A DNA stretch of 64,000 nucleotides. Source: Hyperoplus lanceolatus. Taxonomy: Eukaryota > Chordata > Actinopteri > Uranoscopiformes > Ammodytidae. The stretch covers positions 24,423,001-24,487,000 of the forward strand of contig CM049398.1 of NCBI GenBank assembly GCA_026929865.2, given 5' to 3'. Positions 23,117 through 35,323 of the stretch are shown here, piece by piece. Made by a program: the position numbers and the translations under genes. The stretch's first letter is position 1. The number at the start of each line of letters is the position of its first letter. Below the pieces are notes generated by a model, which saw nothing but the letters and a program-made list of their open reading frames with translations, was not told where the DNA came from and did no database searches.

Positions 23117-24534
23117 CCCCCCTCAGGGTGTAATGTGGACTGTTCTAACAAGCTCTCCTCAGTTTAAAACCACACACGCGATAAGAACACATCACTCCTC
23201 CGTATGCTGCTTGCTACTAGCTGCATGTAGTATATGAAAAAAATCTTTAGCCTTAAAGCAATGTGGGAGAGATGTAATTAATTCAGATATAAAGGTTTAT
23301 CATCACTTAATTATTGATGAAGCAGAAAAAGCAGGTTCTGTCATGTAAATGTTTGGCACACCATGTCCTTGCAGATGTATGTTGTTTCCCACATGTTTTT
23401 TTTATTGCTACCGTGTAGGCATTTTGTTGTTTATACAATGGGGGGTAGGGGGGGGAGTATTTCAGAAAAAAAGGTTACACCTCCTTGCTTCCCTGTTTAG
23501 CTGAGGAACTTTATAAATTGGTCCTGGAACTATAGCTACTGTATGGAGAACGGATATACGTGAACATGGGCAAACAGGAGAATGCTCACTGATGATTCAG
23601 CTCCTGTTTGTTCTAACATCAGCTGCACCTGCAGCAATGCAGCACAAGGCAAGTTTATTTGTAGAGCACCTTTCAACAGAGATTCAATGTGTACGGCATA
23701 ATACTGAATGCTAAATAAGCTAAAAAAGAATTACAATAACAGAACTTGGTTTAATTATTAATTACAGTAGTTTAATGCCTAAAAGAACTAGGAGTCGGAG
23801 AAGATGTCCAGTTACAGACATGAGGTGTATGAGTTTTGACCCTTGGGACTCAAATCAAACCTTCCCAGATGACCTGCGAGGTCTGAACAGTTCATTTACA
23901 AAATCAATTTTGCCCCCAGGCATTTAAGCACTTTATTTTGCAAAAAACATTGTTTTGCAAGGATCTGAGAAGTTGAATTATATAGTCCTGTTTCTTGATC
24001 TCAGGGCTGGGTTCATCTCAAAAGAACCAGTTCTTACACTGTGTTTTCCAACCACATTGGAAATCCAGAAGTATTTTTATTTTATTTTATCTTCATTTAT
24101 GTTTGTATGATGTTACACAACATGATAGTTCTGTACTATAAAGGGGAACAGGCAAAATAAATAAAAAATGTTTGAACCCAGAGCGGTGCAGCACTGTTGT
24201 CTTATAGATAAACAGTAATGTCTGGCTGGTTCTGATATTACTTAAAGTAATTATATGGAACGTCATTTTCTGACGCAGCTCAAACTTTCCCTCATTGAAA
24301 TGATGCTATTTTCTTCTCAGGTAAGTTTAAATCCATACATCTTTTGTGATGGGATGTATAAATAAATTTTTGTTTTTTAATTTTAGTTAAGCCTGATGCC
24401 TGGTCAGTGAATCATTCTTTGTCAAGTCAACTAGGGATCATCTGCGTCATTGTTTTTTGCCTAGCTACAGTTGTCATGCTAGCAACTTAATCTTGTCGCT
24501 CTAACCCTGTTTCTGGCTTACTTACTGTGGTGCA

Positions 24535-24575
24535 GTGTGTGTGTGTGTGTGTCTGTGTGTGTGTGTGTGTGTGTC
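24535..24575. repeat. Imperfect (TG)n microsatellite
   Basis: A TG run interrupted once by TCTG, with further TG-rich sequence following. Confidence 0.9.
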
Positions 24576-26548
24576 TGCCAGTGTGTGCATGAGTGCGAGT
24601 GTATGTGTCTGTTTGGGCCATCATGACTGCGTGTGCAAGTAAGATTGTGTGTCTAGCAACAGTGGAAGCTTGCAGACACAGTGGAATCTACTGTTTTGCA
24701 GGCCGATAAGAGCAGGGCTATTTTGAGGAAGTGGTGCAGTGTCTTTCACCGGGCTCTACTGCTTCCACCTAGTCCAGGCACGTGTTAATTATAAAGTGAG
24801 CGTTATCCACTTGGAGAGACATATATGTCTGCCAGTTGTTTTGATTGTTTCTAAACAGCAGCAGTAACATGGGGAATGTACTGGAATAACGTAGTATTTC
24901 ACAATATTTCAGCAATTCACCTTCATGACATTAATGAGTTGAATATAAAATCTGTGCAATACTTACACTTATACTAATACTTACAAAAATGTGGTCATAA
25001 ATAAGGGCAGCTCACAAGATCCATCACTTTAAATAAAATGTAATAATAAATGTACTGTAACTCTTAACAGTGTTCTGAATACATTTTAAGTAAATTAAAT
25101 ACAATATATTCTCACACAACTGATAATACTGTATATGTGCAACAATAACATTCAAATACTTAAGGATCGTGTTGGTGATATAATGACATGTTTAAAAATG
25201 CAAATTTATATTCTTATCATACATGATCACACAGAGAAGCTCCCTGATGTTGTACAGAATAATACATTATTGAAAACACTTGAAGTGTTTCTACTGTCTA
25301 CTGTGGATGGTTGTCCTTCCAACTCTTCCTTAAAATCTACAGTATTTTTTTTTTTTAATATTTTTATTGTAGTTTTCAGTTTTAAGAACAGACAGTGCAT
25401 ACAAACACACATAACATACAGAACAAAGCACATCAAAATTAGCAGCCGCAGTCCATGGTCAAAACATAAATATTAAATAAAATGATCAGAAGTCTTGCGA
25501 AAAGACAAGTGAATGTCAGAGTACAATAAAAAAGAAAAATAGACACATCCATACATTTGCACAGTAAAGCACTATAGAGCAGCCTACCCATTAAAGAATC
25601 TTATTACAGGGTCCCAAATCTTATCAAACACATCTCCTCTATCATCGTTATAGTATCTCAGTCGCTCCAAATGCAGTGTTAGACATTTCTCCTAACCACA
25701 GGTCGTATGTAGGCAGAGTCCAACTTCCACACACGCAATATCAATTTCTTGGCAATCACCATCCCAAATTCAATAGCCTTCTTCTCATATTTATTAATAC
25801 AAGAAAAGGGACTTGTAGCTCCCAGAATTGCCACAAGAGGGTCAGGTTCCAAACGTTTCCCAAAAGCCTCAGAGAAGCATTGAAATATACTTTTCCAATA
25901 TGAATGGAGTTTGCTACATAACCAAAATGAGTGTGCTAAATTACCTATCATGGATTTACATTAATTACAAACAGGTGAGACATTAGGGTAAAATTTGTTT
26001 AGCTTCTCCAGGGAATAATAAAGTCTGTGTTTAAACTGTATAAGATTGTGTCTAACATTAACTGAACATTTGTGCACATTCTGCAAACATTCATCCCAAA
26101 TATCATCACTCAATTCCACATTTAACTCATCTGCCCATGTCCGTTTACGCTCCTCGGTGCCCAGCACAGCTCCATTATGAAGAATTTTGTAAAAGAAGGA
26201 AACCGCCCCACGAGTAGCCGGGTCAAATTTATTAATTTTCTCAAGAGTTTCGTGCTTATTCAGGCTCTCAAAGTTTGTTAAATTTTTACGAATGAAGTCT
26301 CTAATTTGTAAATATCTGAAAAAGCTTGAGGCAGGAATATTATAAGCAGTTTGTAGCTGTCTAAATGTGGCAAAGCTTCCTTCAATATACAAATCATTTA
26401 TGTTAACAATACCCTTTTGTTTCCAGTCAAAGAAGGCTGCATCGTTAATGCCTGGTATAAAAGAGTGATTATTACAAATGGGAGTGTCAGTATACATTTT
26501 TGGAGCCTTAATATAAGATTTGATCTGCTCCCATATGCGTATAGTGCT

Positions 26549-27123
26549 TAGCCTGGAAATCCAGACCCTGATATCTTGAACGATAGAGGGTCTGGCCACG
26601 ATCAATAGTAATTTCCAACTCAAGGGGCGGCCACTCGTGCATTTCAAATGCCACTGCACACAGTTGGATAGCACTACAACCAATCAGAGCGATGCACAAG
26701 GCGACGTAAGCCCCTTTCGTTTAGCGAACAGCTGTTAAACTGTTAAATTAAACGTTTGCCGTTGTCGGTCGGCAAAATAGAACATTCCACTTACTTGCTA
26801 ATGAAAGATTTGAGTGCCGTCTTCCAAATTGTTAAGGGTCGAGGCCAAAGCAGTCTCAAACTCACACAACATATCCGCAGCCATCTTTGATGTTTACTAT
26901 CACGGCTTCGACGTCGCATGCACGTCACTGTCGTCATCCGGTTACGTCCTCCCCAGAGTACCATATAAGGGGCTCTGGTGCGCCCATATGAGATAGAACC
27001 AATTGAAACCATAGCCAGATTTCTGACTTTCTTGATAAAGCTTCAACGGAGCGTGTCCAGACCAACACGCGCAGCAAATTTAATTTGCCTGCGCCTAGCT
27101 GCAGGTCTGGGAATGCCAGGCTA
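26549..27123. mobile_element. TAGCCTGG-terminated element inside L1
   Basis: The inverted ends are TAGCCTGGAAATCCAGACC and GGTCTGGGAATGCCAGGCTA. The flanks TATAGTGC (26540-26547 and 27124-27131) are an 8-bp duplication (9 bp with one mismatch). Removing the element plus one flank rejoins the L1 frame as IHGTIRIWEQ. The interior differs from the element at 51386-51983 although the termini agree, so the two are separate subfamilies mobilised by the same type of transposase. It fits hAT (8 bp) or a 9-bp TSD class. Confidence 0.85.
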
Positions 27124-27795
27124 TATAGTGCCATGAATTACAAGGATGTTACTATAGCATGACTTCTTGACTGTGGTGGGGCTGTTAAGCAGTGCCAGCA
27201 AGGAAGACTTTTTGCAAAGCAGCCGTTCTATGCGTAGCCACGCTGGGCATGAATCTGTGATAGAGGGGGGGCCCCTTCTCCACCAAGCAAGCATAGACAG
27301 ATGAGTAGCCCAAAAGTACATTTTAAAATTTGGTAAAGCAAAGCCACCAACATTCTTTGCCTTACATAGATGTTTTTTTAGAAATTCTAACAGCTTTGTA
27401 GTTCCAGATAAATGAAACAACAATGGAATCTAGTTGCTTAAAGTAAGACTGAGCAATAAAACAAGGAATGGATTGAAAAAGATGGAGGAAACGCGGCAGT
27501 ACAATCATCTTAATAGCATTAATCTTCCCTATGAGAGAAATAGGAAGAGTCTTCCAGAAATTAATTCCCTGCTTAAGCTGTTCAATTTTGCTGTCCCAGT
27601 TCTTTCGTAAGAGGTCCTCCTTTTTTCGTAACAATAACACCAAGATATGAAAAATGCTCATAAGCCTTTTTAAAGGGAGTGGACACTAAATACGTCATAT
27701 TAACCTCCTTGGACACTGGCATTAACTTTTGTCCCAGTTAACAGAGAATCCAGAAAGTTTGCCGAAACTGCTAATTAGAGTCAAGAGGGCAGGTA

Positions 27796-28741
27796 GGGGA
27801 GAACGGGGTAATTTGTCACATGGGTTGGATGTCACATTCGTTATATCTCGCTACCAGAGCGCGCTAGCTCTGAAATGTTGATATAAAAAAGGTCCAGAAT
27901 TGGGATCAAAGGTCACATACATAGACTTCCTTGGAGGAAGACAGCTGCATTTCAGGTGAGAGGATGTTTTGTGTTTTTCATGTCAAATTCAAAATATTTT
28001 GCTTCTCAGTATTTTTCTTCTAGGCTTTTACACAATGGGTTTATAACAAAACACTTGTTACCCTCAGAAAGTGTGAAGGGTAAGCTATAGTTTAGATTGT
28101 TGTTAGCAAGCTAATTAGTTGTCAGATGGTTGTTGGCCTTGATGCTAGCAAGAAATTCAGGTTGGGGTTGGTCGTCAAATTTTTTGGGGGGGTTGGTTGT
28201 CACATGTTATCTCAAGGCTGCAGCCAGAAAAGGAACCCAATAACGAAAGAAATTGTCAAGCTGTATCCTCACTGACACCCCAGAGAAGGAAAGAATAGAG
28301 CAGGAAAAGGCAGCTAGCAAGCAAAAGAAAAAAGGGCAACAAAATCAAAACAACCCAGTGCATCCCAAACTAGACCAGCTGCCAAGGCTACAGTAAGTTA
28401 TGTAGGCCTATTTGTCAACTTGACAATGCAATTAAACTTTCAAATTTGGTTCTGCCTCATTGCCTTCTTTTTAAGATTTTTCCCATTAAGATAACATTGT
28501 GACAAACAACCCCATAGTGTGTGACAACCCACCCCTTGATGGGGTGGGTTGTCACAATGTGTCAGAGTGTCTTTGATGGTAAATTACTTCTTCATTACAA
28601 TAAGTTGGAAAAAAGAGAGACACACATTTCAAGCCAACACCTTAAGCTTCAATTTAATGTAGGAATGGCTATTGACAGATGTTTTGGTGATGAGCAATTC
28701 TCACTAGAGTAAAAAGTGTGCCTACTTACCCCGTTCTCCCC
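27796..28741. mobile_element. Pogo-like non-autonomous element, copy A (GGGGAGAACGGGGTAA)
   Basis: The inverted ends are GGGGAGAACGGGGTAATTTG and CTTACCCCGTTCTCCCC, with TA at 27794-27795 and 28742-28743. Deleting the element and one TA restores the L1 frame exactly (SRPQTSI then PALLTLISSF), proving the TA duplication. Internal copies of the terminal motif appear as GACAAACAACCCCATAG and GGGGTGGGTTGTCACAATG near 28501-28560, and as GGTTGGTTGTCACATG near 28190. It is about 946 bp long. No transposase domain was identified. Confidence 0.9.
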
Positions 28742-29539
28742 TATTGATGTTTGAGGACGAGATATAAACAAAAGAATGTCGTCTGCATGCAACGAGAGAT
28801 GATGTTCTTGCTCATGTATCTCAACGGGGGATATTCATTTACTTTGTCTGACACTGGCAGCAAGCGGCTCAATAATTATTGAAAATAAAAAATGGGAGAG
28901 AGGGCACCCCTGACGGGTCCCACGGTTGATTGCAAAAGGGCATGAAATGTTTTGATTGGTGATAACGGAGGCAGTTGGGTGTGAATAAATGATCTCAATC
29001 CACTTCATAAAGGAGGGTCCAAAACCAAATTTTTCAAGTGTGATCAACATATAAGGCCACTCTACCTGATCAAACGCACGCTGTGCGTCCAGAGAGATTA
29101 CTACAGCCTCCTCTGTATGCTCCGTGTACAACACATGAAATAAACGACGCAAATTAAAATACATATGTCTCCCTGGCATGAAACCTGATTGGTCAGGATG
29201 AATTATGGAAAATATGTGCTCCTTTAATCTGTTAGCTAAGACTTTACCCAGGATTTTGGTTTCTATAGGCAACAGTGAAATGGGGCGGTATGATGAGACC
29301 AATTTAGGGTCACGGCCTGGCTTGGGTATAAGTGAAATGTTGGCTTTATATAATGTGGGAGGTAACCTAGAGTTCAGCATTGAGTGATTCAGCATACGTA
29401 ATAAGAGAGGCGATAATTTAGAGCTAAATTTTTTTTTAAATTCCATACTGAAGCCATCTGGCCAAGCTGCCTTATTATTGGGAAGGGAGGAGATCACTTC
29501 CATTATCTCATTAGAATTAATTTCTTTATCTAGTGAAAG

Positions 29540-29590
29540 AGATAATAATAATATAATAATAAATTTTATTTATATAGCGCTCTATGATTC
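29540..29590. repeat. Small ATA-repeat / LINE-tail insertion in L1
   Basis: AATAATAATATAATAATAAA is followed by TTTTATTTATATAGCGCTC, a motif common at the 3' end of fish retroposons. It interrupts the L1 ORF2 coding sequence upstream (5') of the reverse-transcriptase core. The boundaries are approximate. Confidence 0.5.
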
Positions 29591-29877
29591 TGCTGATAGT
29601 TTAGGTAGGTCCAAATTTTCAAAAAATGTTTCCATCTCATCAGGGTCAGGTTCACCTTGTGACTAATAGACACGTTCATAAAAACCAGCAAAACATTTAT
29701 TAATTTTTTCAGGGTCTGTCCAGAGAGTGCCATCATCTGACTTAATAGAGTGTATGGCTCTGGAAGCCTGGGTTTGCCTTAATTGACGGGATAGCAAACT
29801 ATGGGGATTGTCGCCAAATTCAAAATATTTTTGTCTAATTTGGACCAGTAAACGTGACACATTCTTTGACAATAGAG

Positions 29878-30250
29878 TAGAGCTGCAATGATTAATCGAC
29901 AAATCGATTATTAATCGATTATTAAAATAATCGCCAACTATTTTGATAATCGATAATCGTTTCAAGTAATTTTTTAATAAAAAATGTCCAAATTCTCTGA
30001 TTTCAGCTTCTCAAATGCGAATATTTCTGGTTTCTTTAATCCTATTATGACAGTAAACTGAAATATCTTTGTGTTTTGGACATAAAAATACATTTGAGGA
30101 AGTCAACATGGGCTTTGGAAAATTTATCAAAATGTTTCACCATTTTCTGACATTTTACGGGCCAAAACACTAATCGATTAATAATCGATTAATCGAGAAA
30201 ATAATCGACAGATTAATCGATTATCAAAATAATCGTTAGTTGCAGCCCTA
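29878..30250. mobile_element. hAT MITE, TAGRGCTGCAAYG termini, inside L1
   Basis: The ends TAGAGCTGCAATGATTAATC and TTGCAGCCCTA are inverted, and CAATAGAG is duplicated on both sides (29870-29877 and 30251-30258), the 8 bp typical of hAT. Both arms are full of ATCGATTA/TAATCGAT repeats, so single-stranded copies would fold. This is a family I recognise as abundant in fish genomes. Confidence 0.88.
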
Positions 30251-30425
30251 CAATAGAGTATTGTATTCATATCGTAATGCAGTGATCTTCTTGAGTAACT
30301 CAGGTGTGTTACCTTCTCTATATAACACTTCCATATCAGCCAGTTGATTATCAATTTCAGTTAACCTTTCTTTAGATTTTCTTTTTTCTGCTGCCTCATA
30401 GGATATAATTTGGCCCCTAATGACC

Positions 30426-31015
30426 CCGGAATTCCACTGGCTGCGCGTGCGGTGTCCAACGGTTTTGCTCCGTGCGCCCACGTTCGTCAATACCCACCGG
30501 CTCCGTTTTCAAAGCAGGCACGGCCAGCTCCGCTGAACAGCTGGAGTCGCGAGAACGAGGAGTTCCCGCGGTAATAAAAGTGACGGGCGATCGCTCTTGA
30601 TAATATGATTCTCCTATATGGTATTTACACAACAACGAACGCACGGAAGGTTATTGTTCCCATCCGAACGAGTAAAAGAACAGTGGACATGCTTGTATGT
30701 GTCTCTGTTTTGAGAATGTCACCTGCAGTGAACACAGTGTCTTATTTTGAAAATTAACCGGAGGTTTTATTGTTTTGTCGGCGCTTGTGTTCCTGTCTAT
30801 CTCGATGTGTTCTGTGCTAAATTGATGCGGTGAGCTCAGGCATCCGGCAGAAATAGAAGTAGTGCGTATTTCACCGGAGAGCTGGAGCAGCAGCGGAGCA
30901 GAGAGACGGTGCAGCGGACGTGGTGGAAACTCACCCACTGACTGCTCTTAATTGTATTACTGTTTCTGCCGTGCTGGAGCGGAGAAGGACCGGAGATGCA
31001 GCCGGTGGAATTCGG
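30426..31015. mobile_element. Element with CCGGAATTCCACTGGCTGC termini inside L1
   Basis: The left end CCGGAATTCCACTGGCTGC is mirrored by GCAGCCGGTGGAATTCGG on the right, with GC-rich arms. It breaks the L1 ORF2 between EAMKAV and IRGQIISYEA. The target duplication is unclear (possibly a worn GTTAAGG/GTCATTAGG). The superfamily is unknown. The GC-rich interior looks unlike the AT-rich L1 around it. Confidence 0.65.
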
Positions 31016-32271
31016 CCTTAACAGCCTTCATGGCCTCCCAAAGCGTGGAATCATCAACTTCACCAGTGTCATTCATTTGTACGTATTGATCTATTTGGTT
31101 TGAGAGATAAGAGCAAAATTCTTTATCTTTCAGTGTTGCATTATTTAGGCGCCAGCTAAATTCTCCCCTCTTGTAATTCAATTTAAGTTTTACAGAAACA
31201 GGGGCATGATCCGATATGAGAATATTATGATACTTGCAGTCAACTATTTGTTTTAAAAGTTTAGAATCCAGAATTAAATAATCAATCCTAGAATAAGACT
31301 TGTGAACTGCTGAAAAGAAAGAAAAGTCTTTAGCTGTGGGGTTTAGGAGCCTCCAAATATCCACTAGATTATACAACTGCATTAAATTATTAAGAGTAAC
31401 ACTGCTCGTAGATGAACTGGTTTGGGGGTGTTGTCTGTCTAAGATAGGATCCAAAACACAATTTAAATCTCCACCCAAAATTATATTTGAGTTTGACATA
31501 TCGGGTATAGTGTTGAAGAGATTCTGAAAGAAATTGGGATCATCAAAATTCGGCCCGTACACATTTATTAGGGTAACTGCTACAGAGTTAAGCTCCCCTT
31601 TAACTATTAAATATCTGCCCCTATGATCAGAAATAGTTTGCTTGTGGATAAAAGCTATTGTTGTCTTTATAAGGATCGCTAACCCTCTTGCTTTTGTAGA
31701 AAAATTTGATTGAAATACATGAGATGCCCATGAAGGACACAATATTTTTGCTGCCGTTGTTTTTATATGCATTTCTTGAAAGAAGAAAATATCAGCCTTG
31801 AGTGTGCGTAGATGTGCATAAACCTTTCTTCTCTTAAGTGGGCTATTGATCCCCTGTACATTCCAACTAACCAATGTAATTCCACCTTCACTGTGTTTAC
31901 AAGATGTAGGTCTACCTGACATAATATGCTACATAAGGAAATTTGTTAAATGACCATGGCAAAAAGGAATATAAAGTAAACTGAAAGAAAAGATGTGCAG
32001 ACAAAAAAAGAACATCGAACAGAACACATGAACATAGTCAAGGGGAGAGACAACCCCATGGATAACGCTTCCATGCCCCAGACTTAAAGTTAAAGCTAAA
32101 CTCGGGAGGCCAATAAAGGCCCAAGATAGCAAACAACTACTCACCTCTCTCCAAGCAAGGGAGAGACTCCACATCAACAGTGGATAATAATCGCAAATAA
32201 AACATTTGTCCTCTCAAATCTCAATGCGAGTTTGGTCTTATTTTATTCTTATTTTTTTTTTCTTCTTTCTA

Positions 32272-34081
32272 TTAGTCAACTTGCCGGCTTGACCCAACAT
32301 CCGTGTTCCAGTCCCGTGCCTCCCGACCAGTGTTGCCACAGTTACTTTGAAAAAGTAATCTGATTACTGATTACTAGTTACTCCTTAAAATAGTAACTTA
32401 GTTACTTTACTGATTACTTGATGTTAAAAGTAACTAAGTTAGATTACAAGTTACTTTAAACGTTACTTTATAGGTTTTGAAACTCATCTCAATTTAAAAA
32501 CATGCACATATTAAGAATAATTGAAAATATATAAAATAAAGCGTGTAGGCTAGTAGCCTATAGGCATACTGTTTTCAAAATAATAAAAATTATGGTTTGA
32601 AAAATGTAATAAAAAAAAACTTTTTCCCCCCATGAAAATAAATGCATTCCTCCAAAGTGCAAAGACAGTAGCAGTGTCTTTAAAGTTAACGTGCTTGGCC
32701 CTTCACTCTCATGCATTAATTTGACTTTTCTGCGATGTCTCACGTGTTGATAGCATAGATAGTAAATAATAGGTTGATAGACTGGGTGTGTGCGGCCACC
32801 GGTCGCCACGTGACTATAAGTTTCCAAGTTTTAAACACTTCTATCTCTTCAACGTCACCGTACCCGAATCCTAAATATCCCCATAGCAGACGCTATATTT
32901 CATCGGGGGGAACACAGACACAGGCACACACACACGCTGCATGTCAGAGACGAGGGGCGCTACCAAAAAGACGAGAGGAGCGGTTGGAGCAGTTGGGGCG
33001 TTTAGAGACACATGCGCGCACATTTATTACATTAAATCGCAATTGCAGTCATTTGTGCAGTTATGTAAAATGTTTCACTAAGGAAAATGACAGAAAAAGT
33101 AACGCACAGTGACTTTGATGAGTAACTTTAATCTGATTAATGGTTTGGAGATAGTAACGCGTTAGATTACTCGTTACTGAAAAAAGAGGTCCGATGCCGG
33201 TAACGCGTTACTTAGTAACGCGTTACCGGCATCACTGCTCCCGACTCAGGAATTTTTCGGCTTTGTCCGGAGTGTTGAACGTGCCAGTATTGCCATCCAC
33301 TGTGACCACAAAGTTTGCTGTGTGCCTGAAACCGCACCTGATTTTCCTGGCTCTGCATTTCTCCTTAATGTGCTGAAACACCTTCCGTTTCTTCATGGTA
33401 GCAGATGTTAGATCAGGAAAGATGAACACAGAGCACCCATCGTACTGTAGCGGCGTTTTCTCCCTGGCAAGCTTCAGCACCAGCTCCTTCACCTGAAAGT
33501 GGTGTAGCTTGGCAATGATAGCTCTAGATTTCCCATCTTTAGCAGGCGCTGCGCTTCGATGTGCACGATCCACATTCACGGCCGGTCAAAATTCTCCTCT
33601 CCCAAAAGCTTCGGTAACAGCTTGGCAACAAACTCCGTCGGCCTACCGTTTTCAGCTTTCTCCTTGATTCCGATGATGCGGATGTTCTGCCTCCGGGAGC
33701 GGGCCTCAAGGTCGTCTAGCTTAGCTTCTTGTAGTGTGTACTGGGATGCAAGGCTAGCGTGTCGCCTCTCCAACTCCTCTAGCCGTTTCTCGTGCGATTC
33801 CACGGCAGCCTCGGTTGACGACACACGTTCAGTAACGTCTGATAGAGCCGATTTGAGGGCGGATAGGGACCCTTTTAGCTCGTCGAATCTCACATCTACA
33901 GCGCTTTCAATGCATTTATTGCTGCTAGGACGTCTTCGTTTGTAGCCGGGGCTTTAGCACTAGCAGCTACAGGGTTAGCTGCAGTAGCGCCAGCTTCTTC
34001 AGTGGCCTCGGCATCGTTTTCGACAAAACCCTCTTCATCTTGGCCTTTTTCAGATTTATGCCCCTTGCCTTTTCTTGTCAT
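32272..34081 (-). pseudogene. L1 ORF1 (RNA-binding chaperone), broken
   Basis: It starts MTRKGKGHKSEKGQDEE with an acidic/alanine-rich head. A long coiled coil follows (FDELKGSLSALKSALSDVTE ... LEELERRHASLASQ), then the RRM-like start RRQNIRIIGIKE and the C-terminal domain (KLHHFQVKELVLKLAR, MKKRKVFQHIKEKCRARKIR). It ends after the inserted hAT as ARDWNTDVGSSRQVD. This is the standard L1 ORF1p order. An in-frame TAG after LKAL, a one-base loss near FDRP and the 910-bp hAT make it non-functional. Confidence 0.85.
32328..33237. mobile_element. hAT element, CAGTGTTGCC termini, inside L1 ORF1
   Basis: It starts CAGTGTTGCCACAGTTACTT and ends CGCGTTACCGGCATCACTG. The host octamer CTCCCGAC is duplicated exactly (32320-32327 and 33238-33245), as expected of hAT. 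The subterminal regions are packed with AGTTACT/AGTAACT and TAACGCGTTA repeats. No transposase frame is present, so it is non-autonomous (910 bp). Confidence 0.92.
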
Positions 34082-34561
34082 TTTGACTTTCTTGTTAGTT
34101 CAAACTCGCCAAATTTTAAATTAAGAACAATAAGTGAGGTGAAAAGAAAAGTTGAGGTGGAGCTTCCCGCAAACACGTCTACTCCAAAGCCAGGGTTGCC
34201 AGATCTCCCAAAATCTACAGTATTTTGTTACGCCTCCTTGCTATCATGTTCACAGTGCATTCTCCATCAGTTGTGCATTAGTGATGAATAATTCAGTGAG
34301 GGCACATGCCATGTCAACTTTCTGTCTTGGCAATGTCAAATAAACGTGCCCTTAAGGCCAGGGATATAGGACTAAACACTCATATAAACCCGAACAAACA
34401 CATGTTCTCTTATAGATCATATGTGTTCCCTCAGAGAGAACAGCTCACAGACATTAGATGGTAACCTCAGCTCTGTACTCACTCTACACAGTCATATCAG
34501 CATTTTTTTAATGGAACACATTTATATAAAAATATATATTTGATAGCTGACTTTTACTTAA

Positions 34562-35163
34562 AGAGGACATATTATGCTACTTTTCTGGTCTTAATTTCTT
34601 GTTTTACACTGCTATAGAGCAACCTGACACGAATCACATCACAAAAAACTATGTAGATTTTCGGGAAGCTCTTTCTCTTATTTTGGCGATCCAGCACATC
34701 CTGTCAACACTTGAGTGTGTGTGCTTCGGCTCCCTCCGCCTGTGCTTCGGCCATCTCCGCTCCCCTCCCCCCCTCCTGCAAACCCCACTCCGTTGTGATT
34801 GGTTACCTTCCTTCCGGAACACTTTCAGTGGCGGGAAGCGCGAGCATGGACCTATAAGGGCGCGCGGCAGACGCGAACAGGGAAGTGACAGCCTTACCAT
34901 ACATGGAAACATCCGCGTGGAGACGTCACAAAGTTTTATGCGACGTCACAAATTATGAAAGGGTAGACCGCTTTGAAGAAGTGACTTCTCGACTGGCTAG
35001 AATAGTGTTTAGTGCTCTGCACAGACACCCCAGACGGTCAGCAGGGAATATGTCGAAATGCATGTAAGTCATTATTTGATAATTTAGTATGGTTAAGCAT
35101 GACTATGAATCATCATAACAACGTTTATAGGTCATAAAAGTCAAAAAGCATCATAGGTCCTCT
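34562..35163. mobile_element. TTAA MITE, AGAGGACMTATKATGC termini
   Basis: TTAA flanks both ends (34558-34561, 35164-35167). The ends AGAGGACATATTATGCTACT and AGCATCATAGGTCCTCT are inverted. TTAA targets are used by piggyBac and Kolobok transposases; the sequence here cannot tell which. The length is 602 bp. The interior is GC-richer than the surroundings. Confidence 0.85.
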
Positions 35164-35323
35164 TTAAATACACACCGACAAGTCTATCTCATTTCAGAAG
35201 TCAGTTCATATTTGTTATACAAATCCCTGTCTAGCTGAGTGGTGTAATTTGTGTCCCTTGTTATTCAGTTTAATGGAGCTTGGTGCTCTTGATAGAGGTA
35301 ACGATCCAATACAAGGTTAAGTA

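Larger units (their letters stand above)
22204..25331. other. Intronic stretch without recognised elements
   Basis: It contains simple repeats (CA at 23084-23112, TG at 24535-24575) and, near 23645-23680, a short GGCAAGTTTATTTGTAGAGC motif like the 3' end of a common fish repeat. No exon or RNA is supported. Confidence 0.5.
25584..31922 (-). pseudogene. L1 ORF2 (endonuclease-reverse transcriptase), broken
   Basis: The N-terminal APE-type endonuclease starts at MSGRPTSCKH and keeps TLVSWNVQGINSP, FFFQEMHI, IILGGDLNCVLD, SRIDYLILD and ISDHAPVSVKL. The reverse transcriptase (29503-28835 onward) shows SYRPISLLPIETKILGKVLA, QSGFMPGRH, VISLDAQRAFDQVEW, RGTRQGCPLSHFLFSI and then LHADDILLFIS, where the YADD box has become HADD. 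The pogo-like element cut the frame just after that box. The C-terminal part follows at 27661-27121 and 26540-25679 and includes a HSFWLCSKL stretch like the zinc-knuckle end of L1 ORF2. Two more insertions and several frameshifts break it. Confidence 0.9.
25349..34209 (-). mobile_element. Full-length L1-type LINE with five nested insertions
   Basis: Both ends are fixed by a 17-bp target duplication, AAAATCTACAGTATTTT, at 25332-25348 and 34210-34226. The minus-strand 3' end shows as a T-run followed by AATATTTTTATTG at 25349. Reading the minus strand gives a short 5' UTR (34209-34082), ORF1 (34081-32272), a ~350-base spacer, ORF2 (31922 to about 25584) and a 3' UTR. The insertions at 26549, 27796, 29878, 30426 and 32328 total about 3.4 kb, leaving an L1 of about 5.5 kb. 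Stops and frameshifts in both ORFs show it is dead. Its length, coiled-coil ORF1 and APE endonuclease fit the L1 clade. Confidence 0.9.

Noticed and set aside
29878-30250. ATCGAT-rich segment as a replication or regulatory site
   Set aside because: It is explained as a hAT MITE with an exact 8-bp target duplication.
34599-34958. Open frames in the TTAA MITE at 34562-35163
   Set aside because: The frames on the two strands overlap, there is no motif, and they lie wholly inside a non-autonomous element with GC-rich sequence.
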